A stretch of DNA of 63,162 nucleotides from Lachnospiraceae bacterium (GTDB lineage Bacteria > Bacillota > Clostridia > Lachnospirales > Lachnospiraceae), in contig JAAWAR010000089.1 in NCBI GenBank assembly GCA_022792295.1, positions 1 to 63,162 of the forward strand, read 5' to 3'. The notes under the pieces are model-generated. The model was given only the letters and a program-made list of their open reading frames with translations, did not search any database and was not told the DNA's origin. The position numbers were made by a program, and so were the translations under genes. This document shows, piece after piece, positions 56,200 to 63,162 of this stretch (position 1 is its first letter; each line of letters starts with the position of its first letter).

Positions 56200-56682
56200 T
56201 CATTTTCTCATATTTTTAAGGAGCCAGAAGACCAGACAGAGCACGAGAATCGGCCCGGCAAACCGGAATAAAAGATAAAAAAGGCTCCCGACCACATTCA
56301 GAACCGTTACAAGAGTTATGATCAAAAAGGTCGGAATAAGGATCCGCCAGTACCATTTAGTTAAGTCGAAATAATGAATATTCGATCTCTGGCCCCGCCT
56401 TGTCCCATAACCGGACGTCCCCTCGTCCTGATAGCCTCCCATGCCGTCAAAGGCGCCTGCCCCGCTTAAGGCTTCACCAGCCGCCTCACACGAATCAATA
56501 ATCGTCTTTGCCACGATTCTGGGCTCGCCAATCTCTGCGACGATTTCCTCCATCGTCCGGCCTTTGGCCATTTCCTGAGAAATATATTCCCTGTAATAGA
56601 TCAAATTGTCCCGGATCACTGCATTCGGCGCCTCGCCGGCAAGCGCCTCCTCCAGACCTTTCAAAAATTCTTCCCTGCTCAT
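56200..56682 (-). CDS. DUF1700/HAAS-like membrane protein
   Basis: MSREEFLKGLEEALAGEAPNAVIRDNLIYYREYISQEMAKGRTMEEIVAEIGEPRIVAKTII then TM region. Confidence 0.8.
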   Translation of the reverse strand: MSREEFLKGLEEALAGEAPNAVIRDNLIYYREYISQEMAKGRTMEEIVAEIGEPRIVAKTIIDSCEAAGEALSGAGAFDGMGGYQDEGTSGYGTRRGQRSNIHYFDLTKWYWRILIPTFLIITLVTVLNVVGSLFYLLFRFAGPILVLCLVFWLLKNMRK

Positions 56683-56711
56683 GTCGTTCTCCTTGCTGTT
56701 TGTTGTCTCTG

Positions 56712-58649
56712 TTACTCCACTTTTTCCTTAATAATACCACCCCGGTATGCCGCGACCAGCTCTTTTAAATCCGCAATCTTTATCTCCAGCTCTCGTCCCG
56801 TATCCGTATCGGCCACCATGACTCTTTTTTTCATCTTTTCTACGATTGTCACTCTTGGCGTATTCTCATGATCCCGGTCAAAGGGCTTATGCTCTGCCAG
56901 CGCCAGATGACGCGAGTTAAAAATCAACGTATAGCCGGCAATCCCGGTCTTTGGCTGGTAGGATTTGGACAGCCCGCCGTCTATGACATAAAGCTTCCCA
57001 TTGCCCTTAATTGGGCTTTCTCCGTCCTTTAACTTCACTGGAACATGGCCGTTAATGATATGTGAGCCCTCAATCGGAAGACCAAACTCTTTTAAAATCT
57101 TGTCACAAAGCTCCTCTTTCTCACTCAGTTTGTAGTAGGGGTTCATGTTCTCCTTTGCAACGGCCTTATCCGCAACAAAGTAATTTTCAAATGTCGCCAT
57201 ATTATCCTTGCCGTAAACCGGCGATTTAGGGCCGCACCACAGATACCACATAAAATCACGATACCACTCCTTGGACGGGTCGTCATCCGGCAGGAAGTAT
57301 GCCATCTTAACCGCATCCTCGATATAGTCCAGCATGCGCTTGCCGGAATAGATAATCCCGTTGATACTCAGTTCGTCAAATTCCCCGTTCTCCTTCATGG
57401 GAATGCAGCCGTGATATAAAAGATTGGAATTGCAGCAGCGGTACATGCCGCCGTGTGAGTAAATAAACTTAATATGGCGGTGCAGGAGGCTGCTGTGGCG
57501 GAAAGAAAGGCAGAGGGTATGCAGCAGTTCCTCCTCCTCTTTCGTAAGCTTCAACGGGTCCTTCGGATCTACCGTCGGCAGATTTATATCCAGCATCTTG
57601 TATTCCTTGCCCCTGATTGCCACGGTTCCCTTTTCAAAATTAATTGCCGAAATATGCATACGGTTGTCCATCTTATACTCCGGATGGCGCCTCGTAATCT
57701 GTCCCTCAACCTTAAACTGCATGACTGCGATGGCCTTATGCATCTTTGCAGCAAGCCCCGGGTCCACCGCGTCATAGATGTTCTCGTCTAAAATTTTCGG
57801 CAAAAACCGCTCACATGGATCGTCCTTATAGATCCTGGCTGCAAACATGGATAAAGGCCGCAGGTTAATCCCATAGCCGTCCTCCAGGACATCAAAGCAG
57901 TTATAGCGGATTGCAATCCGCAACACGTTGCAGATACAGGCTAAGTTGCCGGTCGCCGCCCCCATCCAGGAGATGTCATGATTGCCCCACTGAATATCTA
58001 CATCATGAAAATGCGTCAATTCTTCCATTATAATATCTGCACGAGGGCCACGGTCAAAAATATCGCCGATGATATGCAGATTATCAATCGTGAGATTCTG
58101 AATCAGTTCGCCAAGCGCCTTGATGAACTCTGCTCCCATTCCGCTGTCAATAATCGAGTGAATGATCTCATCGTAATAAACCTTTTTATTCTCGTCATTA
58201 TAATCGACATGGATTAATTCGTCAATGATATAGGCAAAAGCCGGGGGCATTTTTTTCCGCACCTTCGAGCGCGTGTACTTCGAGGCGACTTCCTTACAGA
58301 TTCGTACCAGACGGTATACCGTGATACGCTGCCAATCTTCGCTGAATTTCCCTTCGCGCTTCATCACTCTTAACATACGCTCCGGATAATAAATCAAATT
58401 CGCGAGCGCAATCTCATCTTCGTCGGAAATCAGGTAACCAAAGGTTTCGGAAATTTTCTCACGGATAATCCCGGAGGCACTCCGCAGAAGATGAATAAAT
58501 GCCTCGTACTCCCCATGCAGATCACTAAAGAAATACTCGGTCCCCTTTGGAAGCCCGCGGATTGCCATCAGGTTGATGATCTCGCCCGACGCCGCCTTCA
58601 CAGTTGGGTATTCCCTTGCCAGCAGTTTCAGATACGCCAAATCTCTCAT
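56712..58649 (-). CDS. fbp: fructose-1,6-bisphosphatase class III
   Basis: IHLLRSASGIIREKISETFG, LHIIGDIFDRGPRADIIMEELTHFHDVDIQWGNHDISWMGAATGN; start refined to MRDLAYLKLLAREYP. Confidence 0.95.
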   Translation of the reverse strand: MRDLAYLKLLAREYPTVKAASGEIINLMAIRGLPKGTEYFFSDLHGEYEAFIHLLRSASGIIREKISETFGYLISDEDEIALANLIYYPERMLRVMKREGKFSEDWQRITVYRLVRICKEVASKYTRSKVRKKMPPAFAYIIDELIHVDYNDENKKVYYDEIIHSIIDSGMGAEFIKALGELIQNLTIDNLHIIGDIFDRGPRADIIMEELTHFHDVDIQWGNHDISWMGAATGNLACICNVLRIAIRYNCFDVLEDGYGINLRPLSMFAARIYKDDPCERFLPKILDENIYDAVDPGLAAKMHKAIAVMQFKVEGQITRRHPEYKMDNRMHISAINFEKGTVAIRGKEYKMLDINLPTVDPKDPLKLTKEEEELLHTLCLSFRHSSLLHRHIKFIYSHGGMYRCCNSNLLYHGCIPMKENGEFDELSINGIIYSGKRMLDYIEDAVKMAYFLPDDDPSKEWYRDFMWYLWCGPKSPVYGKDNMATFENYFVADKAVAKENMNPYYKLSEKEELCDKILKEFGLPIEGSHIINGHVPVKLKDGESPIKGNGKLYVIDGGLSKSYQPKTGIAGYTLIFNSRHLALAEHKPFDRDHENTPRVTIVEKMKKRVMVADTDTGRELEIKIADLKELVAAYRGGIIKEKVE

Positions 58650-58922
58650 ATACAGTTCCTCCCACCCCATAAGGAAATTGTACTTGCAACCGTTTTTGCA
58701 CACTTCACAATTACAAACAAAAATCCTCCCGAGCCACCTGCGGTAATGTTTTTTTGCCGGCCTTTTCTGCGTGTTCATACGGCTCACGGCATGTGATCCT
58801 GCTTCGTCAGGCCCTTTTTTTACCCGGCCGAGTAAACGGTTACTTGCAATTTTTTCCATCTAATAGTATCATATTCACAAAGGATTGACAACAAAATAGG
58901 CAGAAAGAAAGGCGGTTTTTTG

Positions 58923-59735
58923 ATGGAGCACGAACTTTTATATGTATTTGGAACCGGAAACGCGCAGGCGGTCAAATATTACAACACCTGCTTTGCTATC
59001 CGGGATGGACAAGAATATTTCATGGTCGATGCCGGCGGAGGAAATGGCATTTTAAAAATTCTTGCCGACATGGACGTTTCGCTTACAGACATCCGCTCAA
59101 TTTTCGTGACACACGCACACACCGATCATATTCTTGGTATTGTCTGGCTGATCCGTATGCTGTCTTCCAAGATCCGTCAGGGCGAATACGAAGGGAATGT
59201 GCATCTATACTGTCACGGTGAACTTGTAGAGACGCTTAAAACCCTCTGCCATCTGACGATCCAGGAAAAATTTTATAAGCTGCTCGATAAGCGAATCCTT
59301 TTAATTCCGGTTGCCGACGGTGAGACAAAGCAGATTCTCGGGCACGATGTGACATTCTTTGATATTCACTCTACGAAGGCACGGCAATATGGTTTTACTA
59401 TCCTTTTAAAAAACCGTCAAAAATTGACCTGCGCCGGGGACGAACCATATAATCCGGCCTGCGAGGCGTATGTAGCCGGCAGTGACTGGCTCTTGCATGA
59501 GGCTTTCTGTCTGTATTCGGAGCGGGAGATCTGGAAGCCCTACGAAAAAAGCCACAGCACCGTCAAGGAAGCCTGCAAGCTGGCCGAAGCCATGCAGATT
59601 CCCAATCTGGTCCTGTGGCACACAGAAGACAGCCATGCGGATAAACGCGGGCCGCTCTATCTGCAGGAGGGACGTCTCTATTACCATGGCAATCTGTTTA
59701 TTCCCGATGACAAGAGCGTCCTGACACTCTGCTGA
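58923..59735 (+). CDS. MBL-fold (RNase Z-like) metallohydrolase
   Basis: IFVTHAHTDHILGIVWLIRML; LTCAGDEPYNPAC; LLHEAFCLY. Confidence 0.88.
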   Translation: MEHELLYVFGTGNAQAVKYYNTCFAIRDGQEYFMVDAGGGNGILKILADMDVSLTDIRSIFVTHAHTDHILGIVWLIRMLSSKIRQGEYEGNVHLYCHGELVETLKTLCHLTIQEKFYKLLDKRILLIPVADGETKQILGHDVTFFDIHSTKARQYGFTILLKNRQKLTCAGDEPYNPACEAYVAGSDWLLHEAFCLYSEREIWKPYEKSHSTVKEACKLAEAMQIPNLVLWHTEDSHADKRGPLYLQEGRLYYHGNLFIPDDKSVLTLC

Positions 59736-59738
59736 ATG

Positions 59739-60116
59739 TCAGGCCTGTGAGATTTCTACTTTCCAGAGGCCGTGGAGATTGCAGTATTCATAAACCGCCA
59801 ATGGCCTCTCCCCATCGCTCATTGTAAACTGCGCCACAGGTTTATCACCCGGTTTTAAAAGCCGAAGCTGACCGCCTCGTGTCGTCTCTACGTACACCCA
59901 GGTAATATGGTGGCCGTCCTCCATCGGATGGTCATTTTCCCCGATCCTGGCTTCCACCATATCTTTTTTGACCTTCACTACCGGCAGATGTTTCTCCACC
60001 GCGGCTTCCGTTGTGTTTGCATGAAGCTTATCGTAACTTCCGCAGCCTGCATCGCCCTCTCCATAAATCACCAGGGCAATTCCATGGCAATCCGGGCACT
60101 GAATAAATCGGCTCAT
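59739..60116 (-). CDS. desulfoferrodoxin / superoxide reductase family protein
   Basis: EKHLPVVKVKKDMVEARIGENDHPMEDGHHITWVYVETTRGGQLRLLKPGDKP...YEYCNLHGLWKVEI; start refined. Confidence 0.88.
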   Translation of the reverse strand: MSRFIQCPDCHGIALVIYGEGDAGCGSYDKLHANTTEAAVEKHLPVVKVKKDMVEARIGENDHPMEDGHHITWVYVETTRGGQLRLLKPGDKPVAQFTMSDGERPLAVYEYCNLHGLWKVEISQA

Positions 60117-60521
60117 TTTCTTCCTCACTTTCTGGTTATCTCCACCCTGCACATTTGTTTGTGCAATACTCCGTCAGCTTGTTACGGTTCACGGCTACCC
60201 TGTAAACTGTAACAGCATTGCCCACTTTAAATCGCCTGCGGCGGTTCTAAGCGCCAGCAGCGCTTGTTTAGAGCCGACCGAAACGGAATGTAGAGGGGCG
60301 TATGCTTCTTTAACTCCATAACGATACTGGTCTATGCCGAATCATCGGAGTGATTTGGCATAGTGCAGACAGTAGCCTTAGCTTTTGCATCCAAAGCAAA
60401 AAATATACGTTTTACTTGCAAATCGCCAAAAACACAGGTAAAATAATAGCAGTTCGGTACCCTCCCTGCAGCATCAGTCTCCATACAGCCTTCAAAACTT
60501 TTTCATAAGGGGGAATTTTCT

Positions 60522-61076
60522 ATGGCAATTAAGCCCTGGATCTGCAACGGTTCGACTACTATCATCAAAGACCGCTGGATCAACCTCCATGCCGATGACT
60601 GTGCACTTCCCAACGGTACTCCAATCTCACCGTTTTATGTCAATACGCTTCCGGATTTTGTCGTAACGGTTGCCGTCACGGAAAGCGGAGACTTTGTTTT
60701 CGTGCGTCAGTACCGCCATGGAACCGGCCAGATTCTTTTGGAGCTTCCCGCAGGCTGCCTGGAGCCGACGGATATAGATGCTGCTTCCGGCGCCGCCAGA
60801 GAGCTGCTGGAAGAAACCGGCTATGTTGGGAATCCCCCTGTATTTCTCTGTAAGGTCGCCCCTAATGCCGCCAGTCTGAGCAGCTTCGCCCACTGCTATC
60901 TGATTACCGGATGTAAAAAAATCCGTGAGCAGGCGCTGGATGTTTCCGAAGATTTGGAGGTTGTTATCCTATCCGCAGGGGAACTCCAAACGCTTTTAAA
61001 TGAGGGCGGCATCGTACAGGCTGTCCATGTCGCCGCCCTGTACTATGCAGAGCACAAGTTAGGACACATTGGATAA
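60522..61076 (+). CDS. NUDIX hydrolase (ADP-ribose pyrophosphatase-like)
   Basis: ELPAGCLEPTDIDAASGAARELLEETGYVG Nudix box. Confidence 0.93.
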   Translation: MAIKPWICNGSTTIIKDRWINLHADDCALPNGTPISPFYVNTLPDFVVTVAVTESGDFVFVRQYRHGTGQILLELPAGCLEPTDIDAASGAARELLEETGYVGNPPVFLCKVAPNAASLSSFAHCYLITGCKKIREQALDVSEDLEVVILSAGELQTLLNEGGIVQAVHVAALYYAEHKLGHIG

Positions 61077-61125
61077 TGATAAGGCGAATCTGCCTTCTAC
61101 TCATCAATCAGGAGACCTTCATCAC

Positions 61126-62268
61126 ATGAATAAACGCGAAATTTCTGAAATCAAGAAGCAATTTAAAAAAGATAACAACGCCATCTCCCGTATCCGTGGC
61201 TGCTATGTTGACGCTGACAAGCAGATCCGGACGACATTAAAAGAGGCATTTTTTGCCCTGTCCGAGGAGGAGATCTTTAAATATTATGAGCTTTTCCGCA
61301 AGACCCTCTCCGGCTCTCTCGGAAAGAATTTACATAATTTGGAATATTCCATTCACGATGAGGGCGAGGGTAGCTGCTTCTCGCTTCTCATGAAGCTGCG
61401 GGATGACAAGCTTGCCGATGATGAAACGGTGGATTCCTTCTATAATAAAGTAATCGAAAATTATGACTACGGCGAAAACTACTACATCATCCTCATTCAC
61501 AGCTCTTATGACATTCCCGGCAGAGCAGCCGACCGCACAGAGCTTTTTGATGCCTCCAACGAAGTCTATAACCATATTCTCTGCTGCATTTGCCCGGTTA
61601 AGCTTTCCGACCCCGGCCTCTCCTACAATGAGACTACTAATGTCATCGAGGAGCGCCCGCGCGATTGGTGGGTTCAGCCGCCAATGACCGGATTTTTGTT
61701 CCCTGCCTTTAACGACAGAAGCACCGACCTTCATAGCCTCCTGTATTTTTCCAAGAACCCTGAAGAACTTCATTATGAATTTATTGATGCCTGCCTGGGG
61801 ACCGCTCCTCCCATTTCCTTCCAGTCGCAAAAGGAGGCCTTTCAAAATATCCTGACCGATACACTCGGTGAGGAATGTGATTACGGAATTGTACGGCAGA
61901 TCCATGAAAATCTGGCGGAGCTTTCTGAGGAGCATAAAGAAGATATGGAACCGCTCTCCCTCAGTTGTCCTGAGGTCAAAGGGCTTTTAGAAAAAAGCGG
62001 AGTCGAACCGGGACGTCTTGAACGCTTTGATCAGGTGTACGGGGAGGCCGCCGGGGAAAATACGGCTATTCTTATTCCAGCCATCACCGGCTCCGGAAAA
62101 TTTGCAGTCAAAACCCCTGATGTAGATATCAGGGTCACGCCCAATCGGCTTGATCTTGTGGAAACAAGACTCATCGAAGGCCGTCAGTTTCTGGTCATTG
62201 CTGTCGAGGATAATGTAGAACTAAACGGCATTCCCGTAAAGCTGTGGGAGGATAAAAAAGAGGGATAA
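61126..62268 (+). CDS. DUF4317 domain protein
   Basis: MNKREISEIKKQFKKDNNAISRIRGCYVDADKQIRT; start refined to 61126 after cagg-agacc. Confidence 0.85.
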   Translation: MNKREISEIKKQFKKDNNAISRIRGCYVDADKQIRTTLKEAFFALSEEEIFKYYELFRKTLSGSLGKNLHNLEYSIHDEGEGSCFSLLMKLRDDKLADDETVDSFYNKVIENYDYGENYYIILIHSSYDIPGRAADRTELFDASNEVYNHILCCICPVKLSDPGLSYNETTNVIEERPRDWWVQPPMTGFLFPAFNDRSTDLHSLLYFSKNPEELHYEFIDACLGTAPPISFQSQKEAFQNILTDTLGEECDYGIVRQIHENLAELSEEHKEDMEPLSLSCPEVKGLLEKSGVEPGRLERFDQVYGEAAGENTAILIPAITGSGKFAVKTPDVDIRVTPNRLDLVETRLIEGRQFLVIAVEDNVELNGIPVKLWEDKKEG

Positions 62269-62271
62269 TAT

Positions 62272-62295
62272 TCGGAGAGCCGCATCAGCGGCTCT
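62272..62295 (+). terminator. rho-independent terminator
   Basis: agagccgc-atca-gcggctct-ctttgcctt. Confidence 0.75.
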
Positions 62296-62489
62296 CTTTG
62301 CCTTATAAGAAATTTCGTTCCATAAAGCGGAAAATTATTATACTTTTTTCGATATTTTTCGACATTTTGTTAAATTTAACTGTTTTTTACGTTTATTTGA
62401 GCGAGAGCACACCTGCTCTGCATTTCTTAAGGATTCATCGTAAAGTACAACAGAATCAGGAAATCCAAAGCGGATGGGCGGGTGTACTT

Positions 62490-62843
62490 ATGATAATTCT
62501 CAAAAAATATCAGATAACAGTCAAAAACGGCATTTACTATGCAAAGGCAACGGAAAAACCTGTTTGTCCAGTCTGCGGCTCCCCTCTAAAGGTCCGCGAC
62601 AGCAGACGGCGCCAGATGATTCTTGCAAATGGAAGCATCCGTATCTTCCTGCTTCGCCGCCTGCGATGTCCGTCCTGCGGCATCCTCCATCAGGAACTGC
62701 CTGACATTTTCCTTCCGCATAAGCATTACTCCCGCGACGTCATCAGCCGCGCTTTGTCCGGCGATCTTCCCTATTGTCCTGCGGAGAACTCAACGCTTTA
62801 TCGTTGGGAAAAGGAAATGAATCCCGGCATGAAGGGTACATAA
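62490..62843 (+). CDS. DUF6431-like zinc-ribbon protein
   Basis: CPVCGSPLKVRDSRRRQMILANGSIRIFLLRRLRCPSCGILHQELPDIFLPHKHYSRDVI. Confidence 0.75.
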   Translation: MIILKKYQITVKNGIYYAKATEKPVCPVCGSPLKVRDSRRRQMILANGSIRIFLLRRLRCPSCGILHQELPDIFLPHKHYSRDVISRALSGDLPYCPAENSTLYRWEKEMNPGMKGT

Positions 62844-62912
62844 AAATAGCCCCTGTACAGTTCTTCCTGCACAGGGGGCTCACATTTGATTTTTAGGATG
62901 GGCTGCAGGCTG

Positions 62913-63162
62913 TCAATCTGCCGTGTTGGCTCTTTTCGCGGTTTTTTCATCGCTGCTCTTTTTTTCGCGGCTGCTTTTCTTTGCTGGAGGATTTTTTGTC
63001 GAAGATTGCTTCTTTGTAGGCTCCTCTGCTGGTGCATCCACGATAATCTCCATAATGTCCTCAACCGGACATTGCAGGATGTTACACAGCATTTCCAACG
63101 TATGGGTAGAGACATGCATATTTTTCTTCAAACGTCCAATCTGACCCGCGCTTACCTTATAA
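62913..63162 (-). CDS. XRE-type HTH regulator with Lys/Ser-rich tail, N-terminus outside window
   Basis: Frame open to edge: YKVSAGQIGRLKKNMHVSTHTLEMLCNILQCPVEDIMEIIVDAPAEEPTKKQSSTKNPPAKKSSREKKSSDEKTAKRANTAD. Confidence 0.85.
   Translation of the reverse strand, partial: YKVSAGQIGRLKKNMHVSTHTLEMLCNILQCPVEDIMEIIVDAPAEEPTKKQSSTKNPPAKKSSREKKSSDEKTAKRANTAD

Noticed and set aside
58650-58859. 70-aa N-terminal extension of the FBPase ORF with CNCEVCKNGC (possible Cys-rich peptide)
   Set aside because: A strong SD (GGTGGGAGGAACTGTATATG) sits at the canonical FBPase start 58649; the extension lacks its own SD and stop and looks like in-frame intergenic DNA

Overview
63-kb window, apparently a chromosomal segment of an anaerobic Clostridia/Lachnospiraceae-like Firmicute (inferred from gene content and neighbourhoods such as rpmE-DUF1385-prmC-prfA, secA-prfB, orphan bioB and DUF4317). 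Mostly housekeeping: secA/prfB, a glycerol/G3P operon ending in its own GlpP-like antiterminator, an F-type ATP synthase operon, Trk/Ktr K+ uptake, tandem AbgT transporters, five tRNA genes, a THF riboswitch upstream of folT, class III FBPase and others. No CRISPR array, prophage, complete IS element or recognisable defence island was found. The observations most worth a second look are non-coding or sub-60-aa: (1) a ~256-bp near-palindrome (36-bp perfect outer arms, two perfect internal hairpins, predicted three-way junction) in a C-rich/G-starved divergent intergenic region at 29873-30128; (2) a collapsed third copy of the tandem AbgT transporter whose leader is folded into a 20-bp perfect inverted repeat (46612-46790); (3) two small ORFs missing from the supplied track, a 52-aa repeat-containing ORF before tRNA-Gln and a 55-aa Asn/Gln/Ser-rich ORF; (4) a 21-bp perfect hairpin between divergent genes at 25858-25904; (5) a THF riboswitch with a visible SD-sequestering stem; (6) a BirA-like operator on the bioB promoter. 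All homology calls are by eye from translated motifs; no database search was run.
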